A stretch of 39,648 nt of DNA from Niallia circulans NBRC 13626 (GTDB taxonomy: Bacteria > Bacillota > Bacilli > Bacillales > Cytobacillaceae), in the NCBI RefSeq assembly GCF_001591585.1, contig NZ_BCVE01000031.1:1-39648 (forward strand). The letters run 5' to 3'. A program made the position numbers and the translations under genes. This document shows positions 32,106-39,648 of this stretch, piece after piece. A model generated the notes under the pieces. It did not search any database. It was not told where the DNA came from and saw only the letters and a program-made list of their open reading frames with translations. Each line of letters opens with the position of its first letter. Positions within the stretch are counted from its first letter, which is position 1.

Positions 32106-33977
32106 TTATTTATAGTCTTTATAGATTGCTCGTTCTTTACCATACCACCAGTCGCCCAATTTTCTTTGAAGGAAAGGAACAACCCAATAATCTAATCCAA
32201 ATGTACGACCAGACCCATTCATTAAAGCAATAGAAGCTGGCAAGGCCCAAACTTTATCCCAGCCAAGCATTGCAGTAAGTGTAAACATTACTAGGAATGC
32301 AGCACTTGCAGCATTTGCTAACCATGTGAATAAACCAGCAAGAATGGCTAATCCGATTGCTAACTCAATGAAAATCATCATTTTTTGCATAAATAGTGCA
32401 ACTTCCGGAGTTGGAAGCATAATTTTCATAATCCACTCAAACCAGAATGGCATTTTATTTAATATGGGGGTTGCAAAGTCAGTAGAAGCAGCAGCTTCAC
32501 TTGCACCACTTGTAGCAGTTTGCAGCCATTCAAAAGGCATTTTGACACTTGTTGCAGTTAACCATGAATCGTCTCCAAGACCATTAAATAAGTTTGGAAC
32601 CTTTGACCAGCTGGAAATAGAATCTTTCCATGTGGATTCTCCCCAAAGCTTCGCACATGCTTCTACAATCCAGAAACCTGCGACAAATACACGTAAAGGT
32701 AAGCTCCAAAGAACATTGCCATAGCGGGTTAAGAAATCACGGAAAATATTACGTTTATCTTTTGTGTGGAAAAATTCATGCATCACATATTGGTACATAT
32801 AATAGCCGCTTCTAATACCAAAGAAATAATATAGATTAACCATATGCTTCATGAAATTTGCAAACCAGCCGCTTAAATGCATGCCGCTTAAATTTGCAAC
32901 ACCGTATCTTGCTCCGATAGAAACCATAACCCCATGGTATTTACCTTCATATTTTTCTTTTTCACCGCCGCTGATTTCTGCAATAATATTCTTTGCTGCA
33001 GTCATAGCAGTCTGTTCGGCCGCTTCCACAATTTGTGGAGTTGGTTTTCCAGGCTCTTCTTCAAAATAGGCTAAGTCGCCGACTACATAGACATCTTTAT
33101 AGTCTTCAGATTCCATATGAGCATTTACTTTTAAGCGGCCTGCTCTTCCAGCTGACATGCCGTAATCTTTTGTATCTGAATTTGCGCGGACCCCAGCTGT
33201 CCATATAAGAGTGTAAGTTGGAAGCTCTTCGCCTGATTTTAATACGATAGCGTCTTCTTTTACTTCGACGATTGGAGAGCTTTTTAAGATTTTTACTCCT
33301 TTTTTTACCATATAGCTTTCTGCTTTATCGGCATCTCTGCGTTCTAGCATATTTAATATAGTAGGAGCAGCTTCTACCACATATAAAGTAATATCCTCTG
33401 CATCTAGCTTATTGTCTTTGGCTAATCTTTCTTTCCATTCAATCAGTTCTCCAACCATTTCGATTCCTGTGAAGCCTGAACCACATACAGTAAAGGTAAG
33501 CATTGCCTTTCTTGTAGCTTCATCATGAACACGAGCAGCTTTACGAACAATCTTTTCAATATGTTCTCTTAATTTAACAGCATCTTCCCAAGACCAAAGG
33601 GTAAAGCCATTTTCTTGTACTCCGGGTGTACCAAAGTCATTTGGTTCGCCGCCCATCCCTAGGATGAGATAATCGAAGGAGAATTGGCCGTTTTCAGTTG
33701 TAACTAATTTACTTTGATAATCAACATGTTTCACGTTGTCTGTAACCAATTTAACCTTTGTACGATTAAATAAACGACGTAAATCAAATTGAATAGCATC
33801 TGGTTCTACTCTATGCGCAGCAACCTCATGTAATTCAGTCATCATTGTATGATAGGAATGTCTATCTATAAGTGTAATGGAAACCGAATCATCTTTTTTA
33901 TACTTTTTAGCAAGCTTTTTTGCGGCATGAACTCCCGCATAGCCTGCTCCGATTATGACAATATTTTTCTTGTCCAT
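32106..33977 (-). CDS. ndh2: Type II NADH dehydrogenase with C-terminal membrane domain (EET Ndh2)
   Basis: A 623-residue membrane NADH:quinone oxidoreductase. The N-terminal FAD site is IVIIGAGYAGVHAAKKLAKK (residues 6-25), the NADH site is CGSGFTGIEMVGELIEW (about 165), and the FAD-closing segment VYVVGDLAYFEEEPGKPTPQ lies near residue 290. Ordinary NDH-2 ends near 400; this one adds about 210 residues with four hydrophobic segments (WSLPLRVFVAGFWIVEA; FIELAIGLAILAGLFTWLA) of DoxX-like type. That extension is the mark of EET-specific Ndh2 in Listeria (626 residues), which reduces a separate demethylmenaquinone pool. It is divergent from fmnB-dmkA-ecf, with an overlapping-region operator. 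AGGAAGAA lies before ATG 33977. Confidence 0.9.
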   Translation of the reverse strand: MDKKNIVIIGAGYAGVHAAKKLAKKYKKDDSVSITLIDRHSYHTMMTELHEVAAHRVEPDAIQFDLRRLFNRTKVKLVTDNVKHVDYQSKLVTTENGQFSFDYLILGMGGEPNDFGTPGVQENGFTLWSWEDAVKLREHIEKIVRKAARVHDEATRKAMLTFTVCGSGFTGIEMVGELIEWKERLAKDNKLDAEDITLYVVEAAPTILNMLERRDADKAESYMVKKGVKILKSSPIVEVKEDAIVLKSGEELPTYTLIWTAGVRANSDTKDYGMSAGRAGRLKVNAHMESEDYKDVYVVGDLAYFEEEPGKPTPQIVEAAEQTAMTAAKNIIAEISGGEKEKYEGKYHGVMVSIGARYGVANLSGMHLSGWFANFMKHMVNLYYFFGIRSGYYMYQYVMHEFFHTKDKRNIFRDFLTRYGNVLWSLPLRVFVAGFWIVEACAKLWGESTWKDSISSWSKVPNLFNGLGDDSWLTATSVKMPFEWLQTATSGASEAAASTDFATPILNKMPFWFEWIMKIMLPTPEVALFMQKMMIFIELAIGLAILAGLFTWLANAASAAFLVMFTLTAMLGWDKVWALPASIALMNGSGRTFGLDYWVVPFLQRKLGDWWYGKERAIYKDYK

Positions 33978-34014
33978 TTCTTCCTATTCACTCCCTTAAT
34001 TGTTAATTGTATAT

Positions 34015-34065
34015 TTGTGAAGTTTTGAACAATTTTAATATAACAATGTGGTTTTTATCTGTCTA
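34015..34065 (-). promoter_or_regulatory. Candidate ndh2 promoter with Rex-like operator at the start site
   Basis: On the minus strand TAGACA (34060-34065) and TATATT (34037-34042) are 17 bases apart. TTGTGAAGTTTTGAACAA (34015-34032) follows the -10 by only four bases and is an imperfect palindrome close to the Rex consensus TTGTGAAnnnnTTCACAA. A redox repressor binding there would block ndh2; the site is weaker than the fmnB-side palindrome. Confidence 0.45.
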
Positions 34066-34290
34066 TGGACTTCATAGAATGTCTACAATTTAAAATTTTG
34101 ATTGTTCACATTTTCGAAACATTTGTAAATAGTGGATTTTTGTCATAAATTCTCCATATTTTAAAGAGATGCTGATAAACACTATTAAGACAATGATTAT
34201 TCCGTAAATCAGCTATTTTATAGGGTTTTGTCCACCAAAAAGTCGATAGACAGTGGCAGAAAGCAATGATAAAATGACGGTGTTATAAAT

Positions 34291-34335
34291 GTGAATAAAT
34301 TCACATGACCAATAATTTAAAGACTTGTTTATATT
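34291..34335 (+). promoter_or_regulatory. Perfect TGTGA-N6-TCACA site and -10 box upstream of fmnB
   Basis: TGTGAATAAATTCACA (34291-34306) is a perfect Fnr/Crp-type palindrome and also fits Rex. TATATT (34330-34335) is the best -10, which puts the start near 34340-34342 and the palindrome centre at about -42 to -43.5. This is the class II activator position, with no good -35, so oxygen-sensing Fnr activation is the favoured reading. Confidence 0.6.
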
Positions 34336-34388
34336 TAGAGACAAGATAAAACAATCGAAATGTGATATTCATAGAAGGGATGATTTTA

Positions 34389-35438
34389 ATGAATAAATTC
34401 AAATTCGCTGCGATTCTTTTTCTTGCCCTCCTTTTATTAATTGGATGTGGAAAACAAAAGGAATCGAACGCAATGGTAAATAGTAATCCGTATAAAAGAA
34501 CGGAATTTTTAATGGGGACAGTTGTCACGATTAAAATCTATGATAAAGACAAGGAAGCTGTACTGGATAAAGTATTTGATCGAATAGAGTTATTGGCAAG
34601 CCAAATCACAGTAAATGAAGATGGGTCGATTGTTGATGAAATAAATGAAAATGCTGGTCGGAATCCAGTTCAGGTCCCAGAAGATATTTACCGTTTAGTG
34701 AAAGCTGGTAAAGAATATAGTGGGTACTCAGGAGGGGACTTTGATATAACGATTGGACCATTAACTAATTTATGGCATATTGGATTCCCGGACGAGAAAA
34801 AGCCAACACAATCAGAAATTAATGCCGTTCTACCATTGATCAACTATACAAAGATAGAATTAAATGAAGACAAGCAAACGGTATTTTTGCCGGAACAAGG
34901 AATGATGCTGGATTTAGGGGGAATTGCCAAAGGGTTTATTACAGACGAAGTTATAAAAGTATTAAATGATAATAAGGTAGAATCTGCGATTGTTGATTTA
35001 GGAGGAAACATTTATGTAAAAGGAACAAATCCTACTGGAAAGCCGTGGGAAGTAGGAGTTCAAGATCCATTTTCCGATAGAGGTGAAATGGTGGGGAAAA
35101 TGGAGGAAACGAATACTTCGATCGTTACTTCTGGGATATATGAGCGGTATTTAGAGGTGGATGGAGTAAAATACCATCATATTCTCAGCCCTAAAAATGG
35201 CTATTCTGTCAATAATGAAGTTGCGGGTATTACGATTGTTTCTGATAAATCATTTGATGGAGACGGATATTCAACAACCATATTTATAAAAGGGATAGAA
35301 GAAGGGTTAAAGGCGGTAGAAAAAATGGAGGGAATAGAGGCCATCTTTGTAACCAAGGATAAAGAGGTTTATTTAACTTCAGGTCTAAAAGGTAAATTTA
35401 CTTTAACAAATGAGAAATTTAAATTAGCAAATGAATAA
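34389..35438 (+). CDS. fmnB: Extracytosolic FMN transferase, ApbE-family lipoprotein (FmnB)
   Basis: A 349-residue ApbE-family flavin transferase that cleaves FAD and links FMN to threonine or serine residues of target proteins. The signal peptide ends in a lipobox (LLLIGCGKQK), so the enzyme is anchored outside the membrane. Family features are FLMGTVVTIKIYD, the FAD-site MLDLGGIAKGFITDEV (about 175-190), VDLGGNIYVKG and metal-site aspartate/threonine near the C-terminus (SFDGDGYSTTIFI). In Listeria FmnB flavinylates the EET lipoprotein PplA. No target with FMN-binding motif is encoded here. ATG 34389 replaces a longer frame; AAGGG lies upstream. It heads the plus-strand operon. Confidence 0.9.
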   Translation: MNKFKFAAILFLALLLLIGCGKQKESNAMVNSNPYKRTEFLMGTVVTIKIYDKDKEAVLDKVFDRIELLASQITVNEDGSIVDEINENAGRNPVQVPEDIYRLVKAGKEYSGYSGGDFDITIGPLTNLWHIGFPDEKKPTQSEINAVLPLINYTKIELNEDKQTVFLPEQGMMLDLGGIAKGFITDEVIKVLNDNKVESAIVDLGGNIYVKGTNPTGKPWEVGVQDPFSDRGEMVGKMEETNTSIVTSGIYERYLEVDGVKYHHILSPKNGYSVNNEVAGITIVSDKSFDGDGYSTTIFIKGIEEGLKAVEKMEGIEAIFVTKDKEVYLTSGLKGKFTLTNEKFKLANE

Positions 35439-35461
35439 AAAGAAGAGGGAGGTCATTTGGA

Positions 35462-36406
35462 ATGTCGATTCGTTCATTTTTAAAGTTAGTTGAAATACAA
35501 ACAAAAATAGCTAGTATCTTTCCATTTTTTATTGGCATATTATTTGTATTATATCGTTATGAGGCACTTCATTGGAAAAATACACTAATATTCTTTGCCT
35601 CTATGTTAATCTTTGATTTAACAACAACGGCGATTAATAATTATATGGATTATCGAAAGGCAAATAGTGATGAATATAGGAAGGAAAAAAACGTAATAGG
35701 ACAAGAGGGGATAAAGGAAAGCACCGTTATCGCAACCATATTCACCCTTTTTTTTACAGCAACGGGGCTAGGTATTTGGCTTACTGCTGAAACAGGATTA
35801 TTGGTGCTTTTGATTGGATTTATCTGCTTTTGCATTGGCATCCTCTATACCTTTGGACCAATTCCCTTATCAAGAATGCCTTTAGGAGAAGTTTTTTCCG
35901 GTGTAACAATGGGATTTGGGATCGTTTTTCTTACGGTCTATGTCAATGCGTTTGATTATGGGATTGCGTCCTTAGTATGGGAACAAGACATGATTTTGCT
36001 GCAAGTAAACATAATAAAAATAATAGAAATTATCATTGTATCTTTACCTTGTATGTTTACGATCGCGAATCTTATGCTGGCAAACAATATTTGTGATGTA
36101 GAAGACGATATAAAAAATCATCGTTTCACTTTACCATTTTATTTAGGAAAGAAATACTCCTTATGGCTGTATAATGGCCTTTATGCGGGATCCTTTATGG
36201 CTATATTAATCTCTGTGTTTTTTCACTTACTACCAGTTATTGCGTTAATTAGCTTAATTGCTATTTTACCAGTTTATAAGCATATTCGGATTTTTAACCA
36301 AATCCAAGTTAAATCTAAAACATTTAGTTTAGCAGTGAAAAATTTAATTATTGTGAATGGATGTCTAGTATTATCTTTAGCTATGTCTTTTATTATAGTT
36401 AAATAA
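35462..36406 (+). CDS. dmkA: UbiA/MenA-type prenyltransferase (EET DmkA)
   Basis: A 314-residue polytopic membrane enzyme attaching a polyprenyl chain to a naphthoate ring to form demethylmenaquinone. The two aspartate motifs are TAINNYMDYRKA (about 57-68) and LANNICDVEDDIKNH (about 205-219). About eight hydrophobic segments are visible. It resembles MenA, but its EET context (ndh2, dmkB) supports DmkA, which makes the separate quinone used by Ndh2. Its ATG follows fmnB by 23 bases with GGGAGG upstream. Whether the housekeeping MenA is present elsewhere is not visible. Confidence 0.85.
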   Translation: MSIRSFLKLVEIQTKIASIFPFFIGILFVLYRYEALHWKNTLIFFASMLIFDLTTTAINNYMDYRKANSDEYRKEKNVIGQEGIKESTVIATIFTLFFTATGLGIWLTAETGLLVLLIGFICFCIGILYTFGPIPLSRMPLGEVFSGVTMGFGIVFLTVYVNAFDYGIASLVWEQDMILLQVNIIKIIEIIIVSLPCMFTIANLMLANNICDVEDDIKNHRFTLPFYLGKKYSLWLYNGLYAGSFMAILISVFFHLLPVIALISLIAILPVYKHIRIFNQIQVKSKTFSLAVKNLIIVNGCLVLSLAMSFIIVK

Positions 36407-36451
36407 ATAATTGCTAGCATTTTAAGCTTTTCTATGGAGGGGGTATTGATT

Positions 36452-37255
36452 TTGCGCACCGTTTTGGAAGTGGAGGAATTAAGCTTTCGGTATGATAAAA
36501 AGCATGATAAGAGTCATGTGGAAAATGTCTCCTTTCTATTAAGAGAGGGAGAATGGACAGCGCTAATTGGTCATAATGGAAGTGGAAAATCCACCTTAGC
36601 ACATTTACTCGTCGGCTTGCTTCAACCCGATGAAGGGAAAATTAAGATAAATGGAGTTATTCAAAAGAAATGGCAAGGTGCTCAGGGGATTGGTATTGTT
36701 TTTCAAAATCCAGAAAATCAATTCATTGGAACAACTGTAGAAGATGATGTGGCTTTCGGGCTGGAAAATATAAATATGTCTTATGAAGAAATGCATGAAA
36801 GAGTGGATCAAGCACTAACAGATGTAGATATGCTCGGTTTTCGCATGGTGGATCCTTCTCAATTATCAGGTGGACAAAAACAAAGGGTCGCAATTGCAGG
36901 AATGCTGGCATTAGAGCCCAAGGTACTTATATTGGATGAGGCCTTTGTTATGTTAGATCCAAGAAGTCGCAAGGAATTAATAGCAATTATACGCAAATTA
37001 ACAAATAAGGGAATGACAATCCTATCCATTACGCATGACATGGAAGAAGCTGCACAGGCTGATAGAGTAATGGTCATGGAACAAGGGAGAATAACAAAAA
37101 TTGAAAGTCCCTCTCAGTTGTTTTATACAGATTCTACTTTAGAAAAACCATTTGCAGAGAAACTCAGAGAATCTTTGAAAAATAGAGGGAGTAAGGTTCC
37201 AGATAAATATATGACAGAAGAAGAAATGGTGCGATGGATATGCGAATCGAATTAA
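36452..37255 (+). CDS. ecfA: ECF transporter ATPase EcfA (first copy)
   Basis: A 267-residue ATPase of an energy-coupling-factor transporter. Walker A is IGHNGSGKST, the Q loop VFQNPENQF, the signature LSGGQKQR, Walker B VLILDEA, and the H loop ITHDMEE. The start is chosen as TTG 36452, since GGAGGGGG lies about eight bases upstream; the ATG at 36434 is part of that ribosome binding site. It overlaps the second EcfA by 22 bases. In Listeria the EET locus carries its own EcfA/EcfT set, which works with the flavin S component RibU to place FAD outside for FmnB. No S component is encoded here. Confidence 0.87.
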   Translation: MRTVLEVEELSFRYDKKHDKSHVENVSFLLREGEWTALIGHNGSGKSTLAHLLVGLLQPDEGKIKINGVIQKKWQGAQGIGIVFQNPENQFIGTTVEDDVAFGLENINMSYEEMHERVDQALTDVDMLGFRMVDPSQLSGGQKQRVAIAGMLALEPKVLILDEAFVMLDPRSRKELIAIIRKLTNKGMTILSITHDMEEAAQADRVMVMEQGRITKIESPSQLFYTDSTLEKPFAEKLRESLKNRGSKVPDKYMTEEEMVRWICESN

Positions 37256-38097
37256 AAGATGTATCCGCCAATTATCAAATTGGGCCAATCCGTAAACCCA
37301 ATATATTAAACTCCTTAAATCTTACTATTGAATCAGGTACTTTTACAGCGCTTATCGGTAGGACTGGTGCAGGAAAATCAAGTCTATTAAAGATATTGAA
37401 CGGCTTGCTTCTTCCAACAAAAGGAAGCATTCGTATAGGAGAGACAATGATAGAATCACCTATCCAAAAAGAGAATATTCGTAAAATCCGAAAGCAAGTG
37501 GGAATGGTGTTCCAATTTCCAGAGTCCCAATTATTTGCGGAAACAGTGGAAAAGGACATTTGCTTCGGTCCGCTTAACTTTGGCGTATCGTTAGAAGAAG
37601 CGAAAAAAAAAGCTGCACAGGTGATTGAGCTAGTGGGCTTAGAGCAGTCTGTTTTATCAAAATCCCCCTTTTCTTTATCGGGAGGACAAAAAAGGCGAGT
37701 GGCGATTGCAGGAATATTAGCAATGGAGCCATCTGTCCTTGTTTTAGATGAACCTGGTGCCGGGTTGGATCCGCAGGGGAAAAAGGAAATAATGTCTCTT
37801 CTAGCTACTTGGCATAAACAAGCGTCTTTAACGACTATTCTCGTTACACACGATATGGAGGATGTGGCTTTATTCGCAGACCAAGTTATTTTAATGGATC
37901 AAGGAAAAATTATCAAATCGGACAAAACAAAAATGATCTTTTCAGATCCAGCTTTATTGGAAAGTTGGGGGCTGGAAATGCCACAGGCTCGGTATTATCA
38001 AATGAAAATTGAACAAGAAACAGGAATAAAATTACCAAGGGTTTGCTTAACGCTGGATGAATTAGCAGATGCTTTAGTTTCGGTGGGATTAGTATGA
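37234..38097 (+). CDS. ecfA: ECF transporter ATPase EcfA (second copy)
   Basis: A 287-residue ATPase paired with the first EcfA. Walker A is IGRTGAGKSS, the Q loop VFQFPESQLF, the signature LSGGQKRR, Walker B VLVLDEPGAG and the H loop VTHDMED. The C-terminal extension matches the EcfA' subunit type. It begins inside the previous gene (ATG 37234, or ATG 37240) and its stop overlaps the ecfT start (ATGA), indicating tightly coupled translation. Two non-identical ATPases form the heterodimer of group II ECF transporters. Confidence 0.87.
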   Translation: MDMRIELKDVSANYQIGPIRKPNILNSLNLTIESGTFTALIGRTGAGKSSLLKILNGLLLPTKGSIRIGETMIESPIQKENIRKIRKQVGMVFQFPESQLFAETVEKDICFGPLNFGVSLEEAKKKAAQVIELVGLEQSVLSKSPFSLSGGQKRRVAIAGILAMEPSVLVLDEPGAGLDPQGKKEIMSLLATWHKQASLTTILVTHDMEDVALFADQVILMDQGKIIKSDKTKMIFSDPALLESWGLEMPQARYYQMKIEQETGIKLPRVCLTLDELADALVSVGLV

Positions 38098-38888
38098 ATA
38101 AATTAATATTAGGAAGATACTTTCCGGGAGAATCATGGCTCCATCAGTTGGATGCTCGGGCAAAAATGATTTCTGTCCTTTTACTTATAGCTATGCTATT
38201 TATAGCAGATAATTGGATGGCCTACTTATTTTTATGGATGATTACCCTTTTCATTATGCACTTATCACAAGTTCCTTTCCGCACCTATGTACGAGGAGTC
38301 AAACCAATGATATGGCTCATTCTATTTACCGTAATACTGCAGGTACTATTTACTTCTGGCAGTAATGTATATATAGCATGGGGGCCAATTACTATTTCAG
38401 AGTATGGATTAATAAATGGAATCTTTATCTTTAGTCGTTTTGTTCTTATTGTATTTTTATCTACTGTCTTAACATTAACTACAAAACCAATCGATTTGAC
38501 AGATGGAATAAATAAACTGCTATCTCCATTGCGTTTTATTAAGGTACCTGTAGATGATATTAGCATTATGTTATCTATTTCTTTGCGATTCATTCCCAAT
38601 TTATTAGATGAAACACAAAAAGTGATGGATGCTCAAAAGGCAAGAGGGACGGAGTTTGGCCAAGGCTCATTATTTCAGCAGATGAAAACATTGGTCCCTA
38701 TTTTCCTTCCTTTATTTGTAAGTTCGTTGAATAGGGCTGAGGACATGGCTAATATGATGGATGTTAAAGGATACCGTTCGGGAATAAAACGATCGGCATT
38801 TCGAAGAATATATTGGCAGAAACAAGATACATGGTGTTTATGTAGTGTATGTTTTATTGGAGTGATTACGGTTTTATTAAGCGGATAA
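38094..38888 (+). CDS. ecfT: ECF transporter transmembrane subunit EcfT
   Basis: A 264-residue membrane subunit that couples the ATPases to an S component. Five to six hydrophobic segments are visible. The first coupling motif is QKARGTEFG (about 181-189), a classic Ala-Arg-Gly. The second, usually ARG or near it, reads MDVKGYRSG, a mild deviation. It overlaps EcfA' by four bases and ends the EET operon; the S component (RibU) would be elsewhere. No clear terminator follows, though a GC-rich structured element begins about 65 bases on. Confidence 0.85.
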   Translation: MNKLILGRYFPGESWLHQLDARAKMISVLLLIAMLFIADNWMAYLFLWMITLFIMHLSQVPFRTYVRGVKPMIWLILFTVILQVLFTSGSNVYIAWGPITISEYGLINGIFIFSRFVLIVFLSTVLTLTTKPIDLTDGINKLLSPLRFIKVPVDDISIMLSISLRFIPNLLDETQKVMDAQKARGTEFGQGSLFQQMKTLVPIFLPLFVSSLNRAEDMANMMDVKGYRSGIKRSAFRRIYWQKQDTWCLCSVCFIGVITVLLSG

Positions 38889-38953
38889 TAAATCACCTAA
38901 TGTATAAAAAATTATTTTATTCACGGACCGTAATAACTTTACATGGAGCCTCT

Positions 38954-39026
38954 GCGGGCGTTATCAATGAGCCAAGAAGCCAGCATTATCAATAGCTGCT
39001 CATCTTCCTAAGGATATCATGCCCGC
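38954..39026. other. GC-rich structured element in a gene-free gap
   Basis: Nested inverted repeats: GCGGGC (38954-38959) with GCCCGC (39021-39026), and inside it ATGAGC (38967-38972) with GCTCAT (38998-39003). It stands out from the AT-rich surroundings and may be a structured RNA end, a terminator for ecfT lacking a T run, or a dispersed repeat. Apart from it, the gap 38889-39421 has only AT-rich sequence and a second GC-richer patch near 39295-39360; I see no gene there. Confidence 0.4.
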
Positions 39027-39421
39027 CTCTCTATATAAAGGTGGTTCTAAGCGTTTGGAAAAATTTATACAAATTCACCGCTTTTGTACATAGTTAAACT
39101 AGCACTTCCAGATTCCTATAGGAGCTTCAATAAATTTATATTTTAAATACAGCATGTGGGGAATTCTGTTACTTTTTTCCTCTGCTCCACTTCCTTCCCC
39201 AGAGAACTCTTGTTTGTTAATTTCCCCCTTTTTTAATGTATAATCCGTACTTGTTCCAACTTTTTATATGAACCTACTTTTTCCTTATTCATAACGCAGT
39301 GACTAGGAAGCTCAGGCGTAGCCCCATGAAAAGCGAAGTGTATTCAGGCTGCGAGTGATTACCACAAACTTTCTTTCTTAAAATAAATAAAAAACCCAAA
39401 CAATTATACGAATATTTTTTT

Positions 39422-39648
39422 TGAACTGCCCCCTGTCAAGTAGACAGTGGAAATAATAAAAAAGATCTAAGCGGCTTTAACTCTATATTCCATAGGGCTA
39501 AGGCCGTTTAATCGTTTTTGATATCTATTGTTATTATAAAATTGGATATAGTCATCTATCGCAAGAGAAAGTTCCTCAAAGGTCTTATATTTGTGTAAAT
39601 AATACTTTTCGCATTTCAGTGTCCCCCAAAAAGACTCCATTGGACCAT
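39422..39648 (-). mobile_element. Partial IS3-family insertion sequence, orfB-side end
   Basis: The right edge enters an insertion sequence at TGAACTGCCCCC (39422), a typical IS3-family terminus, followed by CTGTCAAGTAGACAG, an internal inverted repeat. The element continues beyond the window. Its terminus differs from that of the IS at the left edge. Confidence 0.75.
39467..39648 (-). CDS. IS3-family transposase OrfB, C-terminal part (runs off the right edge)
   Basis: The last 60 codons of the DDE integrase of an IS3/IS150-group element, ending at TAG 39467-39469. The visible sequence contains PMESFWGTLKCEKYYLHKY, around the catalytic glutamate of the DDE triad (ME-SFW), and the C-terminal IS150-type signature IQFYNNNRYQKRLNGLSPME. 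The start lies outside the window. It is intact as far as seen. Confidence 0.85.
   Translation of the reverse strand, partial: GPMESFWGTLKCEKYYLHKYKTFEELSLAIDDYIQFYNNNRYQKRLNGLSPMEYRVKAA

Noticed and set aside
1-39648. Window as an IS-bounded composite transposon
   Set aside because: The two IS ends seen have different terminal sequences and the intervening genes are mostly ordinary chromosomal functions, so mobilisation as a unit is not supported.

Overview
The window is about 40 kb of low-GC DNA from a spore-forming, Gram-positive Bacillaceae (Bacillus/Niallia-like) chromosome. This rests on gene content: a sporulenol-type terpene cyclase, a SigO/RsoA-like split sigma factor, two T-box leaders, cre sites, a YtkL-type hydrolase, an NrnB-type nanoRNase, AGGAGG ribosome binding sites and frequent UUG starts. 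Species cannot be fixed from the sequence. The window is bounded by parts of two different IS3-family insertion sequences, both on the minus strand.

Layout. 1-0.65 kb: IS end and a reading frame the IS seems to have truncated. 0.8-10 kb: nrnB; a T-box-controlled long-form ileS; a DUF2871 membrane protein; sqhC; and a T-box-controlled archaeal-type aspartyl-tRNA synthetase. The last is preceded by a small ORF whose first codons are a run of aspartate codons, the most unusual regulatory feature seen. 10-15 kb: an SMP-30-type lactonase, a SulP anion transporter followed by a decayed universal stress protein, a serine-recombinase relative lacking key catalytic residues, and an XRE regulator with eight 'APF' repeats. 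15-24 kb: two PTS sugar loci (alpha-glucoside EIICB plus GH4 6-phospho-alpha-glucosidase; cellobiose-type EIIB/EIIC), each beside an RpiR-type regulator and a cre-like site, with a DUF3231 gene and a GC-rich dispersed-type repeat between them. 24-29 kb: trhO, an array of about a dozen TTTGGCTGA-headed repeats, ytkL, and an operon of a DapA-family aldolase with modA and modB but no modC. 29-30.2 kb: sigO, yvrJ and rsoA relatives with overlapping ends.

30.2-38.9 kb: a flavin-based extracellular electron transfer (EET) locus of the kind described in Listeria. It has dmkB and eetB (minus), an ndh2 with an extra membrane domain (minus), and the divergent operon fmnB-dmkA-ecfA-ecfA-ecfT (plus). NDH-2 would reduce a dedicated demethylmenaquinone made by DmkA/DmkB, the ECF module would help move flavin across the membrane, and lipoprotein FmnB would attach FMN to extracytosolic acceptors. 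Genes for eetA and the flavinylated lipoprotein pplA are absent here. The divergent control region carries a perfect Fnr/Crp-type palindrome near -42 of a candidate fmnB promoter and a Rex-like site at the ndh2 start, so low-oxygen or NADH-linked control is likely.

The last 530 bp before the right-hand IS hold no gene, only a GC-rich structured element of unknown role. Functions are inferred from motifs and family knowledge; no database search was possible.
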